Positions 25,927-37,879 of a stretch of 64,000 nucleotides of DNA are shown here, piece by piece (the first letter of the stretch is position 1; each line of letters opens with the position of its first letter). The DNA is taken from NCBI GenBank assembly GCA_032173965.1, contig JAVUNC010000019.1, positions 11,519,234 through 11,583,233 of the forward strand, given 5' to 3'. The notes beneath the pieces are model-generated. The model was not told the DNA's origin. It saw only the letters and a program-made list of their open reading frames with translations, and made no database searches. This DNA is from Sitta carolinensis. Taxonomy: Eukaryota > Chordata > Aves > Passeriformes > Sittidae. Both the position numbers and the translations under genes were made by a program.

Positions 25927-26923
25927 TGTGCCGGTTTTAGATAGACTTGACATGCCCTCTGAGGATTAGACAACTAAATATATTATACATAATTATATAA
26001 GCAATCATAGATAGAATAAATAGGAGGATTAAAAACCTCTGAGAGTGGGCGTCTTGTCACAGCATCCTTGCACTTGAAGTGGCAGAGGAAAGGATACAGC
26101 TAAAACTTTTTGCTTTCTTCATCTTGATGATCCAGCAAGGTCTGAGATAGTTCCATTGTCTTTGAGAGGGGTGGGATCAGGTCTCTCCTTCCTGGCAATA
26201 GCAAGGTCATGTATTTTCAGTGCAGCACTTAAAATATGTCCCTTATCTCCAGTCTGTGCCCTGTGGCTGCTCTCAGCTGTCTCTGCTGCAGCTCTGTCTC
26301 TCGTCCAGGAAAATCTATGGCACAGCTCCTTGTAAGGCCAGCCTTTCCTGGATACTTTGCTCTGGGAAGTCCTTGCAGGCTGTTGTGGTCAAACTTGTCT
26401 GTCCCTTTTGTGCCTCCAGGCAAAAAATGGACTTGAGCCAGCTGAAGTCACCTGGTTATGAGTTAGCTTCTGCCTGATGTCTTTGCCCCTGTCATGACAG
26501 TGCCCAGATTTTTGAAATGGCAGGATCTTTCTTGTGCTGGCACTGACCCTTTAGGTACTCAGAGAGTAACTCTTCTGGTTTGCTGCTGGTGGATGGAGCT
26601 TTTTGGGTCTAGAGGGGTGCTCATGCCAACTAAGCCACCATCTCATCCCCCATGGCCAAGACCAGCCTCCTGCAAGGCTGTCATGACACTGCTAAGGGAA
26701 TGGGGGAGCACTTGGAATGAACTTTGATCAGGAGCAAGTCTGAAGACCTGCAGTGTTTGTCTTTGGCTGGAAGATAAGACACTTCTAGGAAATGCATCTT
26801 CCTCCTCATGCTGCGATGAAGGCCAGACCAGAGCAAAAAGAATCTGCTACACTTCCCCTCTCTGGCAGTCCACTGCCAAGCACAATAAACCTTGTTTTGG
26901 TATAGACTGAAATATCACAGACA
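25927..26923 (+). mobile_element. Possible LTR of an endogenous retrovirus
   Basis: The block starts TGTGCCGGTTTTAG and ends ATATCACAGACA, both plausible retroviral LTR termini. AATAAA at 26883-26888, just before the right end, would fit an LTR polyadenylation signal. An AT-rich patch with TATATAAG-like text lies near 25993-26002. The 5-mer AGACA occurs at 25921-25925 and again at 26919-26923, close to but not flush with the termini. No retroviral coding sequence or primer-binding site adjoins. Identification is by general LTR architecture and is uncertain. Confidence 0.3.
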
Positions 26924-29900
26924 AAATTTGATTTCATTATTACATTTCATTTGTTTTCTTGGCATTGCCTTATTCCTGTCAGGCTCCCTGATAATCCATT
27001 TTTCTTTTCATTTTGCTGGGTTTTTTTCCATCCACTTACGTTTACTTAGTGCCCAAACCAATCTCCTGTTAGCAGTCATTCATCTCAAATCTTTCCACTT
27101 TATAGAGACTGCAAATGACTTGGAAAAGTCACTTGTGTTTTATTTTTAAAGGTCATTTGCCAATAACAATGCAAAGTCAAACCTGCTTTCATACTTGAAG
27201 GAAATCAGCAAAATAGGTCCTTTTTTCCTGCAATAGATAAAGTGTACACTTGCTTATTTGGACTTCAGCTTTCTCTTTGGACTCCAGCTATTTCCAAGTG
27301 CTCCAAGGATGCCTGAAGCAGCAAACTGAATGGGGAGCCTGACTTTGAGCTGTGTTTCTTCATTTGCTTTGCCTTGGTTACGAGAGAAGATGCATTCTGA
27401 CAGGATTGCTTTAAATCAGAATAATCCTACCAGGAGTAACCAATGGTTTAATTGATATCTTGGCTTTCCTCTTGGTTGTTTTTGGCAGCAGCATGCTTTC
27501 TACTGCATGATGTCTTATCCAGCACTATTAACATACTAAGTTTGGGAGCACACACCTGCTGTCCATTTCATTTTTAAAAAACATACAAATGACCAGGCAT
27601 GGGGATTTCTTTGTGGTGTGGAAATTGGTTATTTGTACAGTCAAACACATGCTCTTATAAGTGTCTTGGTTGAAAGACTGGCAGTAGGGCATTGAAAAGA
27701 AGAGGGCAGTTATTACAATACCATTTGACATTTTAATGATAATTTTGAAAGGCTGATAGTTTCAGTCCTCCTAAAGGCTTTTTAGGGAAATCTTGCAAAA
27801 TTTTCCTAGGTAGGAAACGCCCAAAACTTTGATGCTTGGCCCACCTCAGTGAAATGTGATTCTGGAGCAGCAAGTGAAGAAATAACAGGGCCCTACATAT
27901 CTGATAGAAATAGATGGCTAAGTGGAAAGGTGAAATCCTGTTAATATTCCTACCAGAGAATGGAGAACAGATTCATCCTTTATTAGGCATCAGGGAATGC
28001 ATGTAAAGACTCCTTTCATGTGTCTGCTCCCAGAACCACTCATTTTCTCAGACAGAGTCTTTCCTTTAAAAGACAGGAAATTAACTACACTGAAATATGA
28101 AATGAATACATTTTCAGTATGATATCTTGATTTGTGTATATTTTAGTTAGGCTTTCAAAAATTTAGATTTTTAAACAGTCCTTCTGTAAATCTTTCCAGA
28201 GATTTGTTGGGTTTTGTTTCTTGGCCTTTGGAAGGAGGTGGTTATTGTCTGTACTAGTTTGTTTCTGGTTCTTTTCCCTTTGCCTCTCACATTTAATTTG
28301 CAGCAGATACCTCAGCTCCTTTGAAAATCGTTTGTGCTGGTGGTTTTTTTACATCAAATTCAGCAGCAGCAGCAGTTGCTCTGTTTTTATCCAGATGATA
28401 TCATGTTGTCACTGACATTTCCAAGCATTTGTATCACCAATTTCGTTTGAGATAAATGTCTATGGTGCAATGACGAAAGAATAATACAGAGTTTGTAGTT
28501 TGTAGTCTGCTTGTAGTCTGAAATTCTTCACTTTCTATCAAGTGGCCATCAGGAGAAGCCTCGGAGGTGATGAGCACCAGGGAAAGAGATTTTACAGTGG
28601 CTAATGCTTCCTCATTGTCCTGTGTGATTGTATTTCACGTGTGAGGCAAAACAACCCAAAACCTGGAGTGTCTCATCTCATGAGCAATCTCAGCTAGGCA
28701 TGCAGAATTAGGGTTTTTTCTTGGAAATTAGAAAATCAGATACTCCTGGAAGAAGGCAGATGATGTGCCTGGCCTGCTGATGCTGTGTGGTGAGGTCTCA
28801 AGAGGGCTTCTCACTGTGAGTCCTGCTTTTTATCAAATTCTTTTGGTTTTTCCACAAAGATGTGAGAAAGAACACAGCCAGAACATGCAGAAAGAACTGG
28901 GGATCTGTGCTCTATGTGCAGAGGGGAATCAAGAGTGTGGAGTCATGACAGCTTTTAGGTCATAGCTCCAAGAAGACAGCTGTGGTGTTAGATCTGGCCC
29001 TAGATGTCAGGTTCAAAATATGCTTTTCCTGCTGGTCACACTGCATGTTTGCATATCCCAGGGGCCCGTGAGTTCTGCCTCTCTGCCCTGACTTGCAGAT
29101 CCTGGTGGCTGTCTCCCAGTCCTGGAAAAGCAGGGCTGCAAGACACAGGGAGGAGCACTGGAAATCCTTGGCACAGGGGAGAGTTACAGATGGACATCCT
29201 GGTGTCAGCCACAGTCTTCCCAGGCTGCTGTGGTCCAGAGGAGTTATGAGAGAGAAATTATATTGATGTCAGTCATGCTGGAAGTTTTTCTTCCCAATGC
29301 TTTCATGGCCTGTCTAAGGGGTGGTGAAATAAAGATCTGCCTTTGAATTCACTCGTATCCGTCCCCATTTCCACTGAATTCTTTTTTGATTTTTTTTCTG
29401 CTTGAGGATTTTCTCTTGTAACGGTTAAATTTGAACAATCTTATAACAGATTTACCTTCCTGTCTGGCTGCATAGTTTTGCATAACTTTCTATTTTACAA
29501 TGTGAAGGCAAGATAATTGTTTATGCTTTAATGTTGTTTCTTTCCAGAGTTTTGGAGAGAAAAAGTTACCTGTACTACTAAAACCAAAATATATATTTGA
29601 TAGAAATCAGTAATATTTTGTTTAGGAAATGTAGAAGAAGGACCAATAGACTTTCAGGCTACCATCACTATCCCTCTCTCTACTGAAATGTCCTGCTGTA
29701 TTTGCTTCTCATTCCTTCTGCTGGCAAAACTGGCAAACATTCTTGGAAAAGATGAAACTGTTCCCCAGAGCCAGCTCTAACCCCACTTGTCTTTCTAGTT
29801 CTGTTTTTTCAGGTAGCTTTTGGGCAGGTCCAACACAGATTGCCAGTTTCCCTCCCTCCAGAGACAGAGTATTTGCAGGGACAGGTTTGAACTTTGGCTC

Positions 29901-32900
29901 ATTCCTTCTTTCTGCTGCCTGTGGGACAGCTTGGGATATCTGAGCAGAGAAACTTTGATCAGTGGTAATCTGGTCAAAAGGAAAGGGACTTCAGGGAGTT
30001 GGAAAATATTTGAGAGTTGAATTTAGCAACTGGTCTTGTCTGAGAAAATAGTTTCCACAAGTACTGAAACACTTCCTCTCAGACAGAACCTCAAGCAGGT
30101 TTCCTATATCATGCTTTGAAAAATCAGAGTGTGCAGTGATTAGCTGTAGGCAGGCTGTGGGAGGGGTGATGAGTTTCACTACAACACAACCAAACACCTC
30201 TTTTTGTGCCTCAGAGTGAAGTCTAAAACAGCTCTAAGCACTTAGCAGGTTAGGATATTTTTAAAGTCAGGTGTGCCTGTGCACGATTGGTCCCCAGCGA
30301 GTGAGTTCCTCCTTGTCATGCATCCTGCTTTGCACCATCTGCCAAGGCTAAGCAGCACCAGACTGTGAGAATTAAGAAACTGAGAAGATGAAGTTCCTTT
30401 CCCCACTCTGTATTTCCAGTTTCACGATTCTTTTTTAATCCCAAAACAGCAAACACAGAGTAGCTCAGAGCTCAATACGTGAAGACTTGTCTGATTTGAC
30501 CAGTTTTGGCCATCAGATATGTAAGTTCCATGACCATATAGCACCCTCTCATTCATTCAGTTCTTGAGCTTTGTTAGTTTGCTTATGTAGCCTCCTCAGC
30601 TGTTCACCTTAGTCAGTCTATTTTCTTTAATATACAGACTGTATTTAAAAAGCTAAAACAGTTTTTCAGCTCCTTATTAAGAATTTATTTTTGAGCTATT
30701 CAGTTGTAGCTTGTGTTTTTCTAGTGCAAAGACACATCCATCACAAGGTGCGAGGGTGTCACCAGTAAGAGTAAAATCATAATTTCTAATTTACAGTTTG
30801 GCTAAGTTGTAGTGTAGCTGTGTGCCACAAACAAGTCTGCAACGTGGATGTCCTAGAAAGCATTATTGCAATTTGCCATCCCACATGGCACCGACAGCTG
30901 AAATATTTCATTTGGGGCCACTGACTGTCGGAAGAGAAAGTGCATTCCCTTCTTGGGAGCTGCTGATTCTCTTGTGTTTGCAGGACTGCAGTGTCTCTGC
31001 CGAGCAAAGAGGGGAGGAGGGGGAGGCAGGGATCCCTCTGTGCAGCTCCTGTGCCAGTCCCTGCCAGTGTCCTGTGCAGGAACAAGGTGACACTGGGCTG
31101 GCTCAGGAGGAGAGAGGCTGCCCCTCCTCAGGGGGCAGCTTCACGTCTGGGAAGAGGCAGATGGAGCACTGGCAGCTGCAGCTGCCAAGCCAAGGTCTCA
31201 GGCACCAGGAGCACCACTGTATCTTGCTGCATGTTTGCTACTCTAAATTTAGCTCTGCCAGTGCCTCCTGGGTTAGCTCTGGTCTGTGTCTGCAGCTGGG
31301 AGGGAGCCAAGGGCTGGGGGAGAGGATGGGATGCTGTGGGCCATAGCTCCCACTCCTGCTCAGTGCCTGGCTGCCAGGGCCAAGGACCACTTCTCTCCTT
31401 GCGTGGAAGAGAGAAGGAAGCGTGCCCAGAGTTACACAGAAGTGTAGCTTGGTGGATGAGGCAGGGTGAATGAATTCTCCCATTCCTTACTAGAAGGAGC
31501 TCAACAAAATCAGGGCTTCACTCGAGGGAATCAAATTACTCTTACACTTTTACTATCTTCCAGCACATTCCAAGTAACAAAATGACTATAAATAAAACTA
31601 CCCTGCCAACAAGTAGCTTTGGCTGGTGTTAGGAAGAAAGATTGATTCATTCCTGTTCACAGCTGGAAACAATCCTCAGTTCCCCTAGATGATGAGCTTC
31701 TTTGCAGACAGCATCACCATATCCCTTTACCTTTCTCTGAGTGTTAATTAGGAAGCAGGTTTGTGAATATGAGGATATGAGTCTGAAAAATTCACTGTTC
31801 TCTGGTGGAAGGACAAGAGTAGAGTGATAAGGAATAGAAGGGATTTCCTTCTTTTGTTTTTCCAGTGTATTTTATAGGCTTGTGAAACAGACCAACACCT
31901 CTCCAAATTGTCCCTATGTTCTCACTATGGTGAAAAAATGACATTTATCAGCATGGCTGGGTGTTAGGGAAGTCTATTAATGGAAACAGTATGCAACTGT
32001 ACAGAGATGGTATTTAATAATGAGCACATAAAGCTTTTCTTCCATTAAAATGCTGCTTCAGGCAAGAATGTACTGCTTGATTAGTTTTTTGGAGAGCAGT
32101 TTTTCATTCATAATGAGAACACATATCTCAGGCACTGTTATTAGTGAGAACATGCTCTAAAATGAAAATAGAGAGAAGGCAAAGCCAGGAAGCTGTCAGG
32201 GCAACGTTAAACAGCATCACATCTTGGCAAGGTGGGCTGCTGAGAGCATTTAGGTACCACAGGAAGCATGTACTGTGCAAGAGTCACTGATGACAGCAGA
32301 GCCATCCACATAGCAGTCAGCTCAGGTCACTCGGGGGTCTCGGTGCTTGCTCCTCCCCAGCATTTCTCTACTCTCTCTGGCTTTCAGGATGCTGTGGACA
32401 GAATTGCATGTTGCAGATTTCTAGGGGCAGGATGCCTGGTTCTCATCTGTTGGCTGAAGAGGTGAGTGATTTTTCCAGAGCTTGTATGAAAAGGGGGCTC
32501 CTCACTGCAGTGCCTTGCATGGGGTCAACTTTTGTTCTGCAGAGGGCAAGTGGCTTTCGTGGTGGAGTGAAAGGTGAAATACAAAAGTAAGACAGAGTCC
32601 TTCAAGTAGTCACTTTGACTGGAAAAGGACAAACTCAGTTTAGGTTCCATTCTTTTGATCATCTCTGTTGCAGTATGTGAGCCAGAGACAATGGCTCTTG
32701 CTGTTCAGCATTGTCACTCCTCTGCTTAGTACAACGTGTGGCCATCTGCACCCAGGCACAGGCACCAGGCAGAAAGAGGAGGTTTGTGCTGCTCGGTTTG
32801 CCTTGGTCATATGAATGCATCATCTGTGAGAGATAAATAACACAACAGAATCTGGCAATGAAGTGAGATGGCAGTGTCATCCAGTTTTCTGTGGAGGGAG

Positions 32901-35900
32901 AGTTAGAAACAATGCTGAGGTTAAGCACAGATGGCAAGGAGTAAAGGGAGTTTCCAGCAATGAAGGATGAAAGCCCTCTGCCTCAGGAGCACTGCAGAGG
33001 CTGAAGTGGCTTTTGCAGCTAGTGGGTGAGCTTGTGTCCTTCACAAACTTCTCTTTGGTTCTCTTTCTTTCCCCTGCAGAGAGTTCAGCCCTGAGCAGCC
33101 AAACAAGTGCTTTGTGGCCCCACATTAGAAGTAAATTCTTTGAGATTCTTCTTCCTCAGTTTTGAGGAACAGGGTTGAAACTAAGATCAGCCAGACTGGG
33201 GCTCACCTGACAAGTGGGTACCCAAATAAAAACAGTCAGCACGACTGTATAAAGCAGCAGAGCCCCTGGCCCCTCTGCCCTACAGGGAAATATGTGCTTG
33301 CTAATTAGAGGAACCAACTACTAAACTGCTCTGCTGTTCTGCTGCAATCTGCCACTGGGGGGTTCTCCCTTGAGATCCGAGCTCAGAGCTCTGAGTGTTT
33401 GCATGGGGGAACCCTGATTGCTCCAAAAGTTTCTCTTCTGATCCCTTCTCAACCTGACTCAGGAAGAAAAGTCACACACACCGCCAGCCCCACTCCCCAG
33501 GTAACAATGTGGCTGTGGCTCGGCAGACAGAATGCAGTAGTTGAACACTTCTTCCTTTAAAACCATCCATTTGTTGCTTTTTTTCCCCTCTGAGATTATA
33601 GTATTTCTGCTGCCAAATGAGTTTTGAGGTCAGATAAACTGGAAATAGTTAAAATTGTTACCAAAAAAACAGGTAAGAATGAACTTATGAACTTAAAAAT
33701 AAACCTGTGAATTACTGTTCTTTCCCCCTCTTTGCATACTTCACTACTTTTTGGTTTCCTTCTGACATGGAAACTTCTATTATGATTGCAGCCTTGCCAG
33801 AAAAGTTAAAAGCAGGAAATACTGCTGGATAGCATTCATAGGAGCTTTGTAGGCAAAGAGGTAAACCTACATAAATATTTTAAGACTCAGACACTTCTTG
33901 AATTAAGATGCAATCGCTCTGTACAGCTTTGCTCATTCAGTCCTTTCCTGTGTTTAGCGTGATTGACCAAGTTGAACAGATTTCATGGAAGCTGCAGGAT
34001 AATTGAAGTTTCTACAACTTGTGTTTGCTATTTCTCCCAAAGTACTGGAGGTAGTTTCTCCTGTGCTTGATGTTTTCTTCCTGCTGTAACATGAATTGCT
34101 TGACAGATAAATGCATGCATTTTCTTATCTGTCAGTTTTTACAGTGTGCTGTGAGCTTTGGGAGTATTTTTATTGCCTATCATTTTCTCCAGAAAATGAG
34201 TGATTATTTGCACATTTTTTTTTACTACTGTAAAAGTTCAGGCTGGAATTGACATTTCCTGGGACCATGTCTAAGTGTAAGCAACCTTCACAGCAATATT
34301 TATTTGCTCTGCTAGAATTCTGGGACTTTTTCATGTTCTGGATACTTTGATTCATAGACAGAGATGAGCCTAATGCTTCCAGGCTGGGGAGAGAAAAGCA
34401 GTGCAGTCCTTCATTTTCCAGACTTGGATTTTCATCGAGGTCTACAAATGGAGCCTTAAGTCTGTCTTGCTCTCTGATATACTGTGATGTACCTGTGCAT
34501 CACCCAAAATCCTAGCTCTGTGTCTGCATGAGAAAATGAACTAATTAGGGAGGAGGCCCGGGAGTGTTTAAACACACAAGGTTGTCACCTCGAAAGGCAG
34601 GAGTCACAGAAAGCTCCCCTGAGCTTTCCCCAGCACTCACCATATCTCCAGTTTAAAGTTTCATGGCAGCTCATGTTACCCAGGGCTTTGTGGAAGAGGT
34701 AAGAAGTTGTTCTGCTGGAGGGGGAAGAGAAGATATGTGCCAGAAGGAAAACCAGCTTTGGAAGAGGATTCAATGCCCTAGAGGAACATTAGCTGTTTAC
34801 CCAATTTACTTTGAGGATGTCTGACTCCTTAAGTATTGCCAGTTTCGTGTCTTCCCAACCATCTAGAGTGATTCCCATTTCCAGCTCCACAAGGCCAGGA
34901 GCTGGCCTGTATCATGTGATAGTTTTACCTAAGGGAGGAGATTCTTCAGCTAAGTTCTTGAGGGTTTTGGCTCTGTGAGATGGACAGGAACCCTGAAATG
35001 GGGATAACAGGGCATGGAATAAAGACAAGGAGAAACACTTTCTTCCAGAGACCTCTTGCATTTAGAACAGAACTGAAAATTGGTGAGGAGAATTTTGAGA
35101 AATTGAAGGGAGGTGTCAAGGTCCTATGTTCATTTAGTATCATGGAGAACTTAGAGATCTGTGCAAGAATTGACCAGGGATGGTACAGTTTCAAAAAGAA
35201 AAGAGAGGGTTGATGTAAGAGCCTTACACTCATGCAACAGCTTCTCCTTCTCCATGGAAGGGACATTAATTATTCTCTGCTAAGGAGACTTTTCCCCCCT
35301 ACTCCTGTCTCAGTCTTTATCAGCTATTTGTACTCTGTTGTAGGAGGAGCTGACTCAGAGCTCAGACCTGCAGTTCTTAGGGTCTTGATCTTCGGGACAG
35401 AAATACACACATCAAATTCAATTCTGCTCATAAAACTGACACTATCCAGACCACCAGGCCTAAAAGATGGCCTTGTAGGCTTTTATGATTGGAACAGGAA
35501 AGTCGAATGTCTTTGTTCTCATTCCTCTCTTCTCAAAAAAAAGAGAGAAAAAATAATGTATTTATGCATCTGTATCCACTGATGTCCCTCTATATATAGA
35601 CACTATCACACATTTCACTACACACTCAAATAACACCCAGATATTTAAGCTTAATCCGTCCACATGAATATACCAGATAAGGGAAATGCCACAGTAAAGA
35701 GACCTGTGATATCTTCATAATTCTAGACATATTTCTAGGTTTAAAGCAATGTCACAATGTTGGTCTTTTAAAAAAAACATAAAGTTGTATCCAGTGGTTT
35801 CCACTCCTGGAAACCCTCAGTTAGAGTTTGAGGAAAGTTTTCATTTCAACAGAAAAAAGAATGGGCTATTGCTTGCACAAAATCTGGGAAATCCATCCTC

Positions 35901-37660
35901 TGCATTCTTTGAGCTGCTTCCAACCGGCCACTCAGAGCTCTAAAAGCAGGTAGGGCTCTGCTTCTCCATTTTCTTATTGAGGAATGTGAGAAGGACAGCA
36001 GCACAGGACACAGAAAAAATGAGTCAAGGAAGTAGCACAGCAACAACTTTAGGCATTTGTGAAACATTCAGCCCATGTAGAAAAAAAATCACACAAACGT
36101 GTCCTGGATAACAACACTGGAAAATAAATTACAGAGAAAAGAGAAGCTGATATAATTGTTGTAAACAAAGCCAAGTATACAATTAGAGCTACTCAAGGCT
36201 TTTATTGTGATAAAGCCAGTTAATCCAACAAAATCCTTGCTCAGTTCTTTTTAAAAACAAACACAAAAAATAATTCTGTGCCAGAGAAGCAAACTCACAG
36301 AGGAGCTATGTTTTATCTGCAGTGAAACTTAGTAAGAGCATAAAGAGCAAGATCAGTATTTTCAGGAGAGCCTTTGTTGAGAAAAAAATAACTGGACATC
36401 AAATCTTAACATCAATAAGAAATCTTAACATCACTTAAGAATAAGGAATAGCAGGGATGGAACAGCCATGTTTTGAAAATAAAGCCTGCACATTTCTGTG
36501 TTTTTTGGCCATCTGATCAGCTCTGCTCTGCCCCCATGGCTGCACCATTGCTCTTCAGTATTGTGTCCCAAAAGGGCACGGAAGCCCTCGCTAACTGAAA
36601 AGCACCTTTATCATTCTGCAGCCAGAGAAATACCAAGGTGTCTGCCACAGAAACCCCACTGCTGGGTCTCCTTCCTGCAGGCAAGGCAAGAGCACCATGA
36701 GTCCCTGGGGTAAAACCAGCATGGACTAGGACATGGCTGGTTTATAGGCAGGTGAGTTGCCTGGGTGGTTCTGCAGAGGGAAGCAGTGCACTGGGATCCA
36801 GTGGCACACACAGTTTAGGGTGTAGGGAGATGGCAGTGCTAAATGGGTGCTTGAGTCTGGTCTTTGCAACACCTGGCTCCAAGCAGCACAAACATATCCA
36901 TCTTCCACTAGGAAGCATTATCCTCAATAGGGCCAGCTGCATTAAATTCATCAGCCAGAAGGGACGGGTTAATGCTGGCAGTGCTGCTGGGGGGCTTGCT
37001 GTGCAACCTGGAGATGGATGAGGTGCTGTGGGGAGAGAGGCAGCAAGGCAGGGGACACCTTTTCCCATTTCAGCACAAGAGAAATGCCTGGGTAGCACCA
37101 GAGATTCACTATTCCAAACAGATGGTTGGCCCCAAATGCATTCCAGGATGCCAGGAAACCTCCAAGGACTGAAGTGTCTGCCATCAGTGTCAGAGGTGAA
37201 ACCCAGCAGCTCTCCAGATCACCTCTCACACTAAGAGGGCAGCCATGTCATGGGATGCAAAGGAAGAGGGGTTTTGGAATTGCACATGGCTTGTGGGATG
37301 CTTAGTGACAAAGCAAAGGGAGGAAGCGGCAGGAGCAGGGTGGTGGTTTGGTGATGTGGGGAGGAGCAGGAATGGGAGGCTAAAGGAGTAAGGGAATAAA
37401 AGGGGCAGTCATGGAAACAGTTGGTCAGCGCACAACTCTGGGTGTGCTCTGCACCTAGCCAGCACAGCCTGGCCTCTACCCCTTTCCAACCTTCCCAAAC
37501 GGCTTTCCAACCCTCCTCTGGGCAGGAGACTGTTTCCTGTGGCACTTACATGTGTGAGGGGGTGAGTGCAGCAGCTGGAGCTGGCCATGGGGTCAGGGTG
37601 TGACTGGAGGGAGTGTGGTTGACTGTGAGCTGAGATCCAGCCAAAACAGGCTGGCAGCAA
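26924..37660. other. Unique non-coding DNA
   Basis: No gene was recognised. Overlapping open frames of 160-174 codons at 30822-31473 lie in a GC-rich patch with open frames on both strands and no domain, so they are read as chance. The stretch 31960-32240 is AT-rich and repeat-free. A TATAAA at 33249-33254 precedes a GC-rich stretch but no transcript can be inferred. AGCAGCAGCAGCAG at about 28362-28375 is a minor simple repeat. Confidence 0.6.
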
Positions 37661-37665
37661 GGGGG

Positions 37666-37698
<33 letters not shown>

Positions 37699-37737
37699 AG
37701 TGGGTGTGGGTGTGGGTGTGAGGGGGTGTGGGTGTTC
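37661..37737 (+). repeat. (TG)n followed by GGGTGT-type G-rich repeat
   Basis: G6 leads into about thirteen TG units, then GGGTGGGAGTGGGTGTGGG and similar text. Between 37692 and 37732 there are seven runs of three or more G separated by 1-5 nt. This fits the general consensus for an intramolecular G-quadruplex on the + strand. No gene or promoter is attached to it. Confidence 0.9.
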
Positions 37738-37816
37738 TCTGGGGTCAGCTCTGGGTGTGACAGCACCTCTGTGTCCCTAGGAGCAAGAACACAGGGGCTG
37801 TGGGACCAAGGGTGCC

Positions 37817-37879
37817 GTTCACTGAAGGGCTGAACTCCGTGATCCTTTTGGGTCCCTTCTGACTGGGAAGATTTCGTGA
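37817..37879 (+). mobile_element. CR1 or CR1-tailed SINE 3' end remnant
   Basis: GTTCACTGAAGGGCTGAACT, then CCGTGATCCTTTTGGGTCCCTTCTGACT and a GATTTCGTGA ending match the same tail seen at 60617-60684 in the tRNA-derived SINE, which is shared with some CR1 LINEs. No tRNA-like head is visible upstream, so either a CR1 or a truncated SINE is possible. It is non-coding. Confidence 0.6.

Noticed and set aside
30822..31473. Overlapping 174- and 160-codon plus frames
   Set aside because: Two long frames overlap in different phases with others opposite, as expected from GC-rich non-coding sequence. Neither shows a known motif.
33249..33290. TATAAA followed by GC-rich sequence
   Set aside because: A single TATA match is expected by chance in 64 kb, and no LTR termini or exon could be placed around it.
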